The notes under the pieces: generated by a model
Databases searched by the model: none
The model's input: the letters and a program-made list of their open reading frames with translations, nothing else
Told to the model about the DNA's origin: nothing
Shown here: positions 36,701 to 49,010 of the stretch, in pieces
Layout of the letters: each line of letters begins with the position of its first letter
Numbering within the stretch: the stretch's first letter is position 1
From: Girardinichthys multiradiatus
Lineage: Eukaryota > Chordata > Actinopteri > Cyprinodontiformes > Goodeidae
Length of the DNA stretch: 64,000 nucleotides
Direction of reading: 5' to 3'
Assembly (NCBI RefSeq): GCF_021462225.1
Contig: NC_061806.1
Span: 23,456,144-23,520,143, forward strand
Made by a program: the position numbers and the translations under genes

Positions 36701-39235
36701 AAGAGAGAGAGAGAGAAAGAAGGCCACAGGTGTGTATTCTTTAATCCTATCATTAAAAACAGATCTGGCTCAGGAAGTTGTCACCCAAACTCGCACAGTT
36801 CCCTCTGATGTGCATTCGATATAATGACACAGTGCCTCTGTGGTTTAAAAGAACCGTGCTTCAGAGTAAGATTGGTTTTGGGCTTGTTTGTGTAAAATAT
36901 CACATTTGCCCCAAGGCATGTTAGCTCGTTGTCACTACCTGTTTCACACTCAGTCATAGTGTGTCTGTGTGAGTGTGTTGCAAACACGTGGAAGTAAAAT
37001 GTAAATATCACACGTTATTTCACGCTGCTCATTTAAACTGCCATAACTTCTGTAAACTGCCATATAACCAGACGTGTGTAGAGACGGGCACTTTTTAATA
37101 CAAACTGCATTGCAAGTTTTTAAAGTTGGTGGCTTTAGGACATTGTTTATGGTTTGATAATCAAAAGTTCCTTCAATGTTATTTTAGAATCTATCTGGAG
37201 GAATGGCAATAAAATTTATATTTCTTTTTTTTCATTATTTTTTTTCATTATGATTTTTGTTCAAATAAAGACAGTTTTGTTTTTGTTTTGTTTTCTTTTT
37301 ACTTGCAAGCACAGTTTAAAACTTCGTTGAGGTCATTATAGGCAGTTGAGATTTTACAGCGCCTGAATTATCTGTCATGATGAAGCACAGTTGTTTTCAG
37401 AAATCTGTTTAATACTAACCTGTAATAATTCAAATACCATACATACTATTAGGTGTAAAATTAGGATAATGAAAACGAATAAATTATTATTCCTTCTTTA
37501 CAACACATGTTATTCATGCAGGGTCACCAGGTGAAATGATGCTTATCTCCAGAGGTCAATGGGTGAGGGACAGAGTGCACCCTGGTCAGGATCCAGTCCA
37601 TCACGGAGCAACACAGAGACAAAGAAACAATGCACACATTCATTCACACATGAGAAAAAAATTTGAGTGGCCAATTTATAATTTTTTACTATCATTTTAT
37701 TACCATCTAACCATGTTTTTGGACTGTGGGAGGAAGTTAGAGTTTCTGGCAAGAAGTTCATAAGAACATACAAGAACTTATTCAGAGCTGGGTAGAGTAC
37801 TCAGAAATTGTACTCAAGTAAGAGTAGCTTTACTGCAAATTTGTTTTACGAAGGCAGAAGTAAGAAGTCATCCAAAAACTTATGTAAGGGTAAAAATATT
37901 TGGTAAAAAGATAACTCAAGTAATTAGTAATGCATTTTGTATGGCCACAAACATATAGAAATGAATGAGACTATAATATCCTATCACATCTTTGAAGTAG
38001 TACGTGTGTCAACCAAGACAACCTCAAAGTACCCAGATTAACCTAAAGGCAACTTGAGACAAAGTTTTAAAAAGGTGTGTAGCTTTTGATGTGCTCGTAT
38101 TGTGAATAGCACATGTATATTAGGATCAAGGGTATGAAGTTCGGTTTATTGATGCACCAGGTAACGTTTCTGTTACCACCTGGTTTTCCAGGCGTCTTAT
38201 TCCAACAGTCTCCAAATGTGCAGTGATTTCCTAAGGTGAAATCATACCTCCCAGCCCTCCCAACAATTATATTCAAATGTTATGGGATGCAAGTTCATCT
38301 TCTCTACTTGGTTAATAATCTTGACTAGTAACGTTTCAAAACATACCTGAAAGTCTGTTAAAAAAAAAGACTGAAATTGTCTCAGTTTCCTAAGCCATAC
38401 TGTTTTATTTAAAACCAACATTAACTGAAAATGTGGTGCAATGTGTTTGCAATGATAAAAACCTTCAAACATCTTTAATATTTGAAGAAGATCCAGCATC
38501 TAGCTCGTATGAAAACTCGTTTTTATTTGTGATTCCCTTATCTGTCTCAGAGCTTACTTTGGATTTATTGTTAAAAAACGTGAAAATAAATAATTTTGCT
38601 GAAAATGGTGTCTGCTGTCTTTTGATGTTATTTTAACGGAATGCAATCTGCGCTGACCTTTAGTGATATCTAGCTTAAGGCAACAAGAAAGATAAAGGTT
38701 GAAAGTTGTGGGCAAATAGAGAATGATGTGTTTCTCAGAAAGTGGAGAAGGGAAGGGGAAAAAGCATCATAAAGCATCCTTGTTGTTGCCTGTTGGCCTT
38801 TTGACCTGGAGTCACAATACTATGACTGTTTCTTCTCAGCAGCAATAATGAGAAGAGGCAAGTTTTTTACTGCAAAAGTATGAAGAAATTGCTCTGACCT
38901 GTCTTGAGTCAACTGATGGACTGATGGATCACCATTCAGTCTGAAAGCAAAATTAGCTAATATTCTGAATATAACTATATCTGTTTACCATGCAGCATCT
39001 GTACACACAGTCCCTCAAATACCGAGGCGGTTCTGGCTGATTCCAAATTTGTCATCTGTGCTAGTGTTTCAACCATCAAGGTAACAAGAGAAGAAGATGA
39101 ATATATAAACAGAAAGTTTGTTGATTAGCTCCTACTTTTGCCATATTTCATCTTTTATTATTGCATTTGCGAAAATTGTATATTTTTTGTTCTGTTAAAA
39201 TCCCATTACAAAGAATATATATGAGTTGGGTAATT
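33772..39235. other. No gene recognised; two transposon fragments inside
   Basis: A DNA-transposon fragment is likely at 35290-35600, where 'cccacagcatcacagattct' and 'ccatcatgcttaacac' match a common Tc1-derived repeat. A minus-strand decayed SINE-like piece is at 37505-37745. The rest is AT-rich with no supported gene. A short AG microsatellite lies near 36703-36716. Confidence 0.35.
37505..37745 (-). mobile_element. Decayed SINE-like fragment
   Basis: On the plus strand 'agagtgcaccctggtcagga' with 'ccagtccatcacgga' and 'tttttggactgtgggaggaa' are the reverse complements of the body of the element at 23493-23859, in matching order. The tRNA-like head and a target duplication are not preserved. 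Confidence 0.55.
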
Positions 39236-39244
39236 TGTTTGTTC

Positions 39245-39480
39245 CAGGGGACCAAAGAGTGTGTTCAAATTACCGACGAAACACACATCTCAGCCTCCAT
39301 GGGAAAGTTTACTCTTAGTTGTTGAAGACGACCCTCTGACTAAAAGTTAAAAAGTGGATCCAGGAAGAGCGATTTGGCTTTTGTTTTGGCCATAGAACAT
39401 TAGAGTATGGTGGTATGCTTCTCCTGTCTACTCTTGTGGCTCTGGAGAAGGCTTATGACTGTGTCCCCAAGGTATTTTGT
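39245..39480 (+). pseudogene. RTE LINE reverse-transcriptase fragment
   Basis: Broken plus-strand frames read VCSNYRRNTHLSLHGKVYS, then IQEERFGFCFGHRTLE, then VALEKAYDCVPK. These line up with [34 protein letters not shown] and [13 protein letters not shown] in the LINE at 30724-33759, so the same clade is represented. Only about 80 codons survive, with frameshifts and a short internal loss. Confidence 0.65.
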
Positions 39481-40289
39481 TCTAGTTTCACTTTTATTGA
39501 AGTTTTGATCAGACAGTTACATTTAAAGAACAAACTTTACACAGATTTAATACACTTTAGAATTCCCCTATGAGAATCTACTACTGTAGTATATTTTAGT
39601 GGCCTATAAGGTACCAAGATAACTTATTTAGCTATGCCTGTAACCTTTAAATAGACTTACAAATAGAAACCTCATAGAAATATGCAACTGTTTTGAAAAT
39701 CTTAGCAGCCTATAAAAGTTTTAAGTCTGTAACTTCTTTCCGAGCGTTGTCAGCCTGATATTTGAGAAACAATCAAGTGCTTACCTAATGCACACATCAC
39801 TGCCTGCCTGCTCTCTGGAACAATGATTTGTAGAGGGAGAAGAGGAGCCTTAAGATCACATTACTTATTGGAGTAAACACCACAACTGTTGGAGAAAACA
39901 TGTAGATGTTATTCCCTCTGGCAATTCCATGCTTACTGATGCATGGCCAAACACACCGCTCTGAGAAGCACAGCAACTTATCTCTCTCTCTCTTTGTTGG
40001 CTCAGTGGATTTCATTTTGCCTTGTAATACATGCTATGGACCTAAAGGCCTTTAATATATTTTAGTATAAAAATTCATATTTTTATATCAGATATTTGAA
40101 TTATTTGGGTTGTATTTTCTAAGTGCACATTTATCTTTTGTTTTATAACACATTTATGATCTATTATAATTGTATGTGAAGTGAACAAAGATAAATTACT
40201 GCATATCTAGCTTTATATCTGTGCACTCATTTACCTGAAGTTCACATAGCCTGGAAGGAAAAAAAGTTAAAACAGACACCTAAACAGCC

Positions 40290-42620
40290 TACACATTGGA
40301 CCTCAAAAGTATATGCAGCCTAATGAAATGACAATGAAACATTAGAAATCATTTTTCTGCCTTTTGATGTGCCATTTGTCCTGTACTATTCAACTGAGAA
40401 ACAAACAAATCAGTTATAGGACAAATATAAAGAAACTGCAATAACCTGGTTGAATAAGTGTTTACACCCTTAAGTATTTTACTAAAGCACCTTTTGATCA
40501 AACTTCAGCATTCGGTCTTTTCGATAGGGGTCTGATAGCATCCCACATCTTGATGTGGTAATGTTTTGGCCTTCACTATTTTCCTAACGTTTGGTACAGC
40601 TCTTGTCCCCAGCCCTCTTCATATGACAACACAGATAATATTAAGTTCTGCTAAACCATTCTAAATATCTATGACCAGGGACGTGCACAGATAGATACTA
40701 GGTGGTGCTTGAGCACCTGCCCTTTTATTCTATGGACAAAAAAGTGACCTCCTGAAATCTTTTTTTTTATAGTGTATAGTGTGGGGCCCAAGGTAAAATT
40801 TCTGAATTTAAAGGCCTATAATACCAGTGCCCCGCGTTTTTGAAATTTTGAGCGACAGCTACCCCCCCCCTTCGCCAACACACATACGTGTCCCACCTCG
40901 TGTGTCTCTCAACGGAGACGTGCTGCATGCAGAGCGGAGAGGTGGACTTGCGCTGGTCCACTTACCTCTTCTCTCCTTCCCTCTGCCGTCAGATAGAGCC
41001 CTGCCCTACCGACAGGCCGGCTAACCAGCCAGGTAACAAACAAAACGAATATACATGCTTCCTAAACTTCAGATGAAAAAGTTTAAACTTCACTTGCCTC
41101 CATTTTATCTAAACAGAACAGGCCAATGAATGGCATACTTTTACCCGCTGTCTTCTATGGCCGCCACCAGGCGCCAGGAGAATGTCTATGATTTAACTCT
41201 TGGATTAAATTAGAAGAAATAAATAAATTCAAATCCATCTATAGATGTATGCATTACATTTGCTATAATGGTCCATGATGACTTCTGTTTGACTCATGTT
41301 TTTTCTAATTGCAATTACGGCCAAATGAGCTGGTTACCATTCCAATTTATACACTGGGCTACTAAAAATACCTGTAATAAAGTTCAGTAAATGTGGGGCG
41401 TGTAGGCTAAGTTGTTTTCTACTTCTGTGTGTGTAAAAATTATGATGTAATCAGAGTATTTTAATTTCTAAATAGCAAACATCACTTCTCAGGACATGTA
41501 ATCTCATTAATTTTAATTCTCTAAGAATAATTTCTGTCATATCACACTGGCTACATGCAGAAGTATAGATGATTCTTCTTATGATCATTCTCAGTCTTCA
41601 TTTTGACTATAAAGATTTTATAACTCATTTTCAGGGTATAGTTGTTTTACACTGTAGAATGGTCACTGGTTACTCACATTTCTGAAGATAACTCCTTTAG
41701 TGTGACCTACCTGGTAAATTTGGCAATGTAACCTGCTTTGCTACAACATAAGGTTATTTGGTGCAGAAGATATTTTGTGATAAAAGTACAGAATGATATA
41801 GTCAAGACAAACACGTACTCAGTGTGTAAGAAGAAAGAAATTTGACTCAGGAAGTTCAGGTTAAAGGCTGGTTGTGAGTCAGTAATTTAACTTTTAATCA
41901 ATCTAATTTGTTGCCTTAGTAATCTTAAGAATTTTGTAAAATGCATTCTTGTTTTGAGTTTTTTTCCCTGCGTGGTCATTTCCTTAGATCCCACAGGATG
42001 CAGCTTGTTTTGTGGGTGCTTAGTAATACATATACATTATGTTCATGCTGTGCCTGTAATAAATCTCACACTACAAAGGCAGCCGACAGCTCCATGTGCC
42101 GCACAAGGTGCCCTTTTTTTCCACTTGAGCACCTGCCCCCCAAATTTTCTGTGCACGCCATTGTCTATGACTCTTGACTTTGCTGCATACCTTGACTAGC
42201 TGTGATGCTTAAAATGTAAATACCCTTTCAGCTTTCAAGCTAAACCGGAAAGTTTTGGATCTAAATTGATTGGTATTTAGAAGGGTTTATCATTTCATGA
42301 ACTTTGGCAAAAAACCCAGACGCCTCTGAAGAAAAGGGACCCCACAGCATTAAGGTGTCACCCCGTTTGACTGTGGGTATGGTTTACTGTTTGTGCCAAA
42401 CACACCATTGACTTTTTACCAAAAGTAAATGTTTGGTTATTACTAGACATAAAACAAAGTTCTTTGCCTTACTGATACCTTGGTACAATCCTTTCAAGCT
42501 GTTGTGACCTCTATGCAAATCATGCCTCTTGTTAAAGGATGCAAATGTCAGGGAAATTGTAAGAGTAAAGATGAGCTTTATTTCAGGTTAATCAGATTTA
42601 CCTGGACTGATGGCAGGTAT
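40290..42620 (-). mobile_element. Old Tc1-type transposon relic, split by the hAT insertion
   Basis: The right part (42164-42620) has 'accccacagcattaaggtgt' and 'gactgtgggtatggttta', then 'tgtgccaaacacacca', typical of a fish Tc1-derived repeat read on the minus strand. The left part (40290-40675) includes 'gttttggccttcac' and 'tagcatcccacatcttg' and reads as the continuation. Neither part has an open frame. The boundaries are estimates. Confidence 0.4.
40676..42163. mobile_element. Non-autonomous hAT element with 8-bp target duplication
   Basis: The element starts 'cagggacgtgcacaga', and its other end, read on the minus strand, is 'caatggcgtgcacaga'. This gives 13 matches in 16, in the style of hAT termini. 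The exact 8-bp duplication 'tctatgac' lies at 40668-40675 and 42164-42171, the size made by hAT transposases. Subterminal 'gtgcttgagcacctgccc' (left) and 'cttgagcacctgcccc' (right) recur near both ends. The 1488-bp interior has a C8 run near 40863 and no transposase, so it must be mobilised in trans. Confidence 0.8.
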
Positions 42621-42629
42621 GAACTCAAA

Positions 42630-44250
42630 GACTGAATGCTAAAACTGAATTCTGTTTAATCAATCATTACTTTAATACTGGTTTTCCTAATTCTTTTAAA
42701 TTCATGTTCACTCCTACAGATTTGCTTGTCTTTCAGCTGAATTGTACAGAATATAGGCCACATTAAAAGTGGAAAAGTAAAATGTTTGGAAAGGATTCAG
42801 TTTGGGATCATGTTTTTACATCACAAAAACCTGGTATTTTACCAGCGATGTGTACACTTTAAAGATCAATTAAAGCTTATTACCTAAAATTTAAACTGGG
42901 TCATTGGTATGCCTGGTTTCCTGGATAATCTGTCTAGTGGCTCCCAGTTGGTTGGTTTACTCAAGGTGTCAATTCTCCGGGGAACTGTTGGATAGGATGT
43001 CAGCTGCTGCTTCCTCCTTTGTTCAGTAACAGGAACTGGCTGTTTTCCAGTGTATGCTGGTATGTGTGTGAGTGCTCGCTATCAGACGGAGAACCGGGCA
43101 ATGAGCCCAGGTGCAGCTGAGCCCAGGTGTTCCCCTGTGAGATACACAAACAGCACATGCAAGTATGAAGGGACACAAACAGAGAGAGACTGGTATCAGA
43201 GAGTGCACCTGTTGATCATCTGTTCTACCTGTTCATGATGCACCAATTATAGATGTAGCACTTGTAAACATGTAGTTAAAAACAAAACTGTCATGTAAGG
43301 ATGTAGAGAAAAGAATGTCATGTTTCAATGTGAAGATCTGCCTTATAAGTCTTTGATTTCTGTAACCTTTCTATCCATCTGTCCTCCTTGCTGTCTCCTG
43401 ATCTGCCGCAGAGTGCTTCAGTCTCTGTGTCATTAGGCAACGCATCATGGATTAAAAGCCCAATCGCAGAGTGTGATTTGCAGTAGAAACTGCTAAGTCT
43501 GACATTACTACACACCTCACAAGGCACTGGGGAGTTTCTAATCCACTGCACAGAACAATCCTGCTAATGCATTCACATCAAACCCACAGAAAACTGATTC
43601 AGGCAGAGAATTAGACTCTGGGGGTATTACTGCCAGAGTCAACACTGACATGTTTGTTCTTAACATTGAAGTCTGCAGGTATCTGCATTTCGGTGAGGTT
43701 TTAAATGTGATAGGCCATTTCTGGACAAATATTTGTATGCCGTGATCCTACAAATGTTCCATTTCACAATTCCATTCATTTTCAGACTTGACTTTGATTT
43801 TGCCATTTTGGACTTTTGAGAGCAAACCAATTACCTTGTTCGGTTTTGTTATTTGTATCTTCAACAAATCATGAAACACAAAACTGAAGTTGCCTTCAAA
43901 ATTGCCAGTGCGGTTTTCTTTTGCATCAATAAATACGAATGAATTAAATCACATTTTGTGATTATGTGATACCTTTATTTTGTTAGTAAAAGAAATGTTA
44001 AAAAGATGTGTCAGTGCCTTCTATTTAGTATCATCAGTAGACTGTACCCACTTTATAAACTACGGATCAGGTTTAAAACCCTGATGGTAGAGGGTCCAAC
44101 TCTCTACCTGCTCCGACACTTTCTCCCCTTTCTCTCTGTCTGCTTGCATTCTTTTGCTCTGCTTATCTCTCTGCCAAAAACTTCATAAAAGTTGGACTAA
44201 ACTACTTTAAATCAGTGACATGAGAGAAAGACTCATTGCAACACACGCTA
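42630..44250. other. No gene or repeat recognised
   Basis: No supported coding sequence. Frames of 60-77 codons lack domains. The patch 43020-43250 is more complex than its surroundings but has no identifiable function. Confidence 0.3.
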
Positions 44251-44256
44251 CTCAAT

Positions 44257-44933
44257 TGCTATGAATCAGAAAAAGGCGGACCCAAGATTCAGCCAGACAC
44301 AGTACTGAAGGTTTAAAAGGTTTATTCAGCCACAGGAAAATGTCACACAGGTAACACTCCTCACAGCTTCCAGGAATCACTGAGACAGAAAGAGGGATTA
44401 GTGACTTGTAGTCTCTCCAGATTTTGCAGGGATCAGAAAAACCACTAACCTGCTTTTGTCTTGAGTGGAACTTGAAACCCAGAGGGAAAACCTCAGTGGG
44501 CAGCAGGCAGTGATCTCCACAGCACAGGTAAGAAGTGACTCCAGGCTGAATAATCTGAGGACAGAAACAGGGTCAACGATCGGAACAAGAGGCATCAGGC
44601 AAGGGGCAGGCAGAGGCATAAACCAGATACAGGAAACGAGGTCGACAACCAAAATCCAAATAGTCCGACAGGGAGCAGGCAGAGGCATAAATCCAAAAAG
44701 CAAGGCAAGGTCAAGAACAATGATCAGACAGGAAGGAACGCTGGATATCTACTCACACGAATGGCTTTCAAAAATCTGGCACCGTCTGCTTGTCAGAGTC
44801 GGTATATATCAGGGAAGACACAGGTGTATGGCATGCCGCAGATTGCACTGCACAGCAGCAGCCACCAGGTGCATCTAATCTGCTGATTGCAGCCAGGGAG
44901 ACAGGGTAGAGCAGACGTGCCAGAATCATAACA
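44257..44933 (-). mobile_element. Solo LTR with 5-bp target duplication
   Basis: Read on the minus strand it starts 'tgttatgattctgg' and ends 'ctgattcatagca'. This gives TG...CA ends within a short imperfect inverted repeat. The 5-bp direct repeat 'tcaat' flanks it at 44252-44256 and 44934-44938, as expected for LTR-retrotransposon integrase. A TATA-like 'gatatatacc' (44801-44810 on plus) and AATAAA (44321-44326 on plus) are in the correct order for U3-R-U5. No internal gag-pol DNA is present, so the copy is a recombination product. The frame at 44465-44878 is a shadow. Superfamily is not determined. Confidence 0.8.
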
Positions 44934-44939
44934 TCAATA

Positions 44940-45955
44940 CAAGGTGCCACAGATGATTTTGGCTAACTTCTCCAGAAAATAGCAGTGATGGAAATGAAAA
45001 TTCATCGACTGAAGTAAATGTGGAAGTAAATGCTGGGTATGGAAAATATACAACCTTACCAAGTATTTAACTAATTAGCACCACCAAGGACCGTATACCG
45101 ATGTAATTAAGAGTAAACTGACCAACAGTCCTCCCTGGAATTCCCTTGGTGCAAACTCAAAGGATGAATCTCATCCTTCAGATCTGGGAAAACAGGAATA
45201 ACCCTGCGCCTGGATGAAACAGCCTGGCCTCTGTACTTCGCTCTCTTGTAATTTGTGTGTTTTTGTGAGTTTATGTGAGCTCTTTGCCACTGTTCTCTTG
45301 TTCTGGTGGCTCTCTTTTTGTTTTTTAAGAGACTGAGACAGGGTAAACGGTGTCCGAGCTACCGCACCCTGTTGGCGGTCAGACGCCTCGGAGCTCCTCC
45401 GCTACTCCCCAGATGCGATCACACACTATCTAACTTTGACTCTTAAAGGAACGACTCTCAAACTGTTTCTAACTTTTAGCTCCTTTAATCTAAATTAAGG
45501 CAGAGGAATGATTACAGAGATCAGCGCTGAGGCTCCCATCTCGGACCATCGCCGTCTGTTAGAGGATGACAAAGAGCCTCGATAGAAGGTCACATGTAGT
45601 TTTTATATCTGGCACTCCAATGCAATGGATGTGCTGTCCCTCAGTGATTATCAGTAGACTATGTGTCACCATTGTGGTGTCTATCTGTTAGATTGTGTAG
45701 TACCGGGTGTCCATCCTTAATCTAAGTGTGCTGTGGCTTTCTAATCAACCCAGTTATACCGGCTGCTCCACTATCAACCCCAGAGCCCCAGCCTCAGGTC
45801 ATTTATGACAAACTTTGGGCCATTTATCCTTGTACTGTATGTCTATGAGCATTCTTATCCTATTGTAACAAAAGGGAAACATTAGAACTTATATTTATTT
45901 CACTATAGTATAAAAGGGAAAAACAGCTATGAGCATATTAATAAAGGTTATTCCT
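44940..45955. other. No gene recognised; possible 5' part of the LINE relic
   Basis: The stretch 45190-45600 is richer in G and C, with 'gagacagggtaaacggtgtc' and 'gtcagacgcctcggagctcc', and precedes the endonuclease relic directly. It may be the 5' region of that LINE, but no ORF1 could be read. Confidence 0.3.
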
Positions 45956-45959
45956 AACA

Positions 45960-46415
45960 ACGGGCAGGTGCAGCTTTGGCAACAAGACGTCTGCACACCT
46001 GGCTGATGTCTGCTCCCTGGCTAACAAAATGTATGAACTGCGGCTTCTAAACTCTAAAAACTTGGACTTTCACGTATCTCCCGCCTTCTGTTTCACCGAA
46101 ACTTGGTTCTGTGAGCACATCCCGGACTGCGCACTACAGATGCTGGGCTTCCAGCTGTTTTGAGTGAACCACAAAGTGGAGCTTTCAGGGAGGAAGAGAC
46201 AAGGTGGAATCTGCTTTTACATAAACGGAGGTTGGTGTGGTGATGTCACAATATTACAGACGATAGTCCTCACCTGGAGCCTATATGGAGATTATAACGG
46301 CGTAAACCTCTCCAACGAACTTCCAAAATATAGGCAGCACATTACATGTTCCACCAGAGACAAAAACACACTGGGCTATTGTTACACAGTTTTAAAGTAA
46401 GCATATCGCATTGTC
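45960..46415 (+). pseudogene. Rex1/CR1-type LINE relic, endonuclease part
   Basis: One plus-strand frame reads HLADVCSLANKMYELRLL, then AFCFTETWFCEHIPDCALQ, a stop, then RQGGICFYINGGWCGDVTI, and ends with LSNELPKYRQHI and NTLGYCYTVLK. This is the order of the apurinic endonuclease of a fish Rex1/CR1-superfamily LINE. The stretch that should hold the central part up to the G-D-F-N motif is mostly deleted. The frame runs straight into the insertion at 46416, and its continuation is found after it. Confidence 0.7.
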
Positions 46416-47698
46416 TTTCTTTTTTTTTCTGCTCTCGGTGGAGGAGGACGGTTTTTCTCTGTCTCCAGCACCCTCCCATATCTGCCCTGCTTCAGCTGTG
46501 TGTCTTGTCTTTTTTGGAGCCTCTTTTTGCATATCTTCCAAATTCTTCCTAAATATAGATTTGGTCAGCTGGTCTCTCAATGCAATTGATAAAATTTTCT
46601 CGACGAGAAGACAGGGGTCGGGAGAGCCCACTTGCCCGGACGGGACGTTTTTCTCTGGATACACGATGGACTCCTGGCAGAAGTGGAGGATTGTGTGTCT
46701 GTCGATAATGTCAGTCGAGGATGTGGAAGATGTGTATATAATTGGATGTTTGATATCAGGATTTCTGCTTTTTGGAGTCAGCGGTTACCTGGCATATCGA
46801 GAAATTTGGAGAATGTCAGCAGCTGTTCTGGCCATTGTGAGGCTGCCTGGCATGTGTGATGGGATCTTCAAAGCGATCAACACTCTGACTGAGATGACTG
46901 AGCTGAATCGCAGACTGGATGTGATCCTTACACAGGATCGCAGGCAGGTTGCGGTTCCTGGACTTGGGTGAAATAGGATAAATCTTGGAGAAAGTTGTTC
47001 GCTCGGATCTGGCGGAAAGGACCTGGAATGTGGCTGTTTGGATTCGCCTTTGAGAAGCACCAGCGAGAATCTCAAGGCTGATGGAAAATTAAGAGTCAGC
47101 CTGACCCAAATAATTATTGTTTTTCTGAATCTGGCTCCCCTGCACGGCCTTGATGGCTGGCTATCTTCAACTTCTCTTGGAAGTTATGTAAACATGACGC
47201 TCTGCTCCCTCTGACCCCTCCCTTCCCTGAGGACATCTGTGGACCTGCTCAGAACTTTGTGGCCGGTTAATGAACATTCCAATGTACCATCAAGGACAAT
47301 GGCCTCTGGGACAGTGCTTCATGGACTTACTTGCACACACTCACTTGCACACACACACATGCTCAAGATAAACATATGCACCCCCTCACACCACCTTCAC
47401 CGTTCCCGGCATGATGTTGTTTTGTAAACTTGTTGCTTCTTTGTGCTGAGGTTTTTTGCAATCTCAAACTGTATCCTGCTAAGGATAAAGGGTGAAATAT
47501 GATTTTTTTTTCTTCTACTTACCTAATGTGGCCTCTTTTCTCATCTAGCAAGGGCAGGGCCTGTGAGTGGGCAGCAAAGCCTTGGTGACCCGTCCCCCCC
47601 TTGTCTTGTGTCATGATGTATGTTTGGATGGGTTATACTGGAATTCTAATTTCCCCTCAGGGATCAATCAAATATTTTTGAATTGAATTGAATTGAAT
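46416..47698 (+). mobile_element. 1.28-kb retroelement-like insertion with GAATT tail
   Basis: The unit begins with a T-rich run and ends in GAATT repeats after 'cccctcagggatcaatcaaa', a tail style seen on LINE-mobilised elements of fish. It splits the LINE relic. The 5 bases 'ttgtc' occur at 46411-46415 and 47699-47703, and removing the unit restores the LINE protein order AYRIV-TRATL. It contains a 101-codon ORF and a (CA)-rich stretch near 47335, but no reverse transcriptase or transposase. I cannot assign it to a named family. Confidence 0.65.
46666..46971 (+). CDS. Small membrane-protein ORF inside the 1.28-kb insertion
   Basis: The ORF encodes 101 residues, starting MDSWQKWRIVCLSIMS and ending RRQVAVPGLG. 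An acidic V-E-D-V-E-D-V stretch (about residues 17-23) precedes one hydrophobic segment of about 20 residues, IIGCLISGFLLFGVSGYLAY (residues 25-44), which should cross a membrane. The rest is amphipathic and charged, with ELNRRLDVIL near the end. The open frame extends upstream to 46411, but the extra 85 codons are Phe-rich, include the element's T run, and are less likely to be coding; the ATG at 46666 is preferred. No homologue is known to me. It could be a real element-encoded protein, a captured host exon or a chance frame. Confidence 0.4.
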   Translation: MDSWQKWRIVCLSIMSVEDVEDVYIIGCLISGFLLFGVSGYLAYREIWRMSAAVLAIVRLPGMCDGIFKAINTLTEMTELNRRLDVILTQDRRQVAVPGLG

Positions 47699-49010
47699 TT
47701 GTCACCAGGGCCACTTTGAGAATCACTGCTTCTTCACCTTTTTCCATCATATAGGCAGAAATTAAAAACTTCCAAACCCATGGTACAGACTTTAAGTAAG
47801 GATTACAGAGCTGCTTTGACTGCACATATTGGAGTGTTTTTGATGCATCAGCCACTAATATGAGTGAGCTTGCTGAAACTAAGACTTCTTACATCAGTTT
47901 TTGAGGACATGTGAGTGCAGACCAAGACCTTTCGCACATACAGCAACAATAAACCATGGTTCATTTAACATCTGAGGAAGCTGCATAGGACCAACGAAGA
48001 GACTTGTGACAGTGGGGACTAGACCCAGTAAAAGCCAGGAACAAACTGACCAAAGAGTTCAGGGCAGCTGTGAGAAGCTAAAATTCAGCTTCTCAGCAGA
48101 TGATCCATCATCAGTTTAGAATGATCTGTGAAAGATCACTGACTAAAGGAGCCCATCCCCCTACCATTGAGTTGAATTCTCATCTGGCAGACGACCTTAA
48201 AAGCTTCCACTGCATTTTTGAAAAGCAGCCATTCACACCTCCCACCAACTCATCCACAACCACAACTCTGACACAAAAGCTTCCCATACACCAACCACTC
48301 TCCTCTCCTCAGATCCCCTGCCTGGTCTAAAGTTTTCAGAGGAAGTTGTAAATAGGCTCCTTCAGTGTCAGAAGACCAGGAAAGCTCCAGGACCTGAAAA
48401 TGTTACCCCCTCATGCATAAGAACCTACGCTGACTAACTGGCTCCCATCTTCAATCACATTTTCAACAAGTCGCTGTGTTAGGTTTCCTCATGCTTCAAA
48501 CGCTCCACCATCATCCCAGGATCCTCTTTGTGAACTTCAGCTCTGCCTTAAACACCATTAACCCGGACATCCTCCACCAGAATCTCACCTAGCCCACAGT
48601 GCCCGCCTCTACCTGCCAGTGCCATCTTCCTGAATGACTGGTAGCAGCAGGTGAAACAGGGGAGCATCTTTTGGAGGACAACAATCTTCAGCACCAGCGC
48701 CCCCCCAGTGGTGTGTTCTCTCCACACTCCTCTTGTCTCTGTACACCAATGACTGCACCTCAGTGAACCCAACAGTGAAACACCTGAAGTTTGCAGATGA
48801 CACTACTGTAAGTGTTCTCATCCAGGACAATGAGAACTCTGCATACAGACAGGGGGTGGATTGGCTGGTCCACTGGTCCAGTCAGAACCACTTAGAGATT
48901 AACCAGCTCAAAACAGTGAAAATGATGGTAAACTTCCGGATGGTGCACTCAACAACACTGTGTCTATTATTAATCACTTCCGGTTCCTAGGACCTTTCTT
49001 GGAACGTGAG
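47699..49010 (+). pseudogene. Rex1/CR1-type LINE relic, reverse-transcriptase part
   Basis: After the insertion the LINE resumes with a Q-K-L-K-like and K-T-F-R-T-Y-S-N-N-K-P-W stretch near 47925-47962. Next come ARNKLTKEFRAAVRS (about 48035-48080) and LNSHLADDLKSFHCIFEK (48172-48230). The RT blocks follow: LFVNFSSALNTINPDIL near 48528-48575, and SLYTNDCTS with KFADDT at 48735-48805 (FADD at 48790-48801). A DFR-like NFR ends the readable part. Several blocks are deleted between 48400 and 48530, and stops and shifts are frequent, so the element is dead. The frames at 48733-48990 and 48100-48330 are surviving pieces. Confidence 0.75.

Noticed and set aside
44465..44878. 137-codon frame rich in Arg, Gln and Thr
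   Set aside because: It lies entirely inside the solo LTR, antisense to its transcription direction, with no domain.
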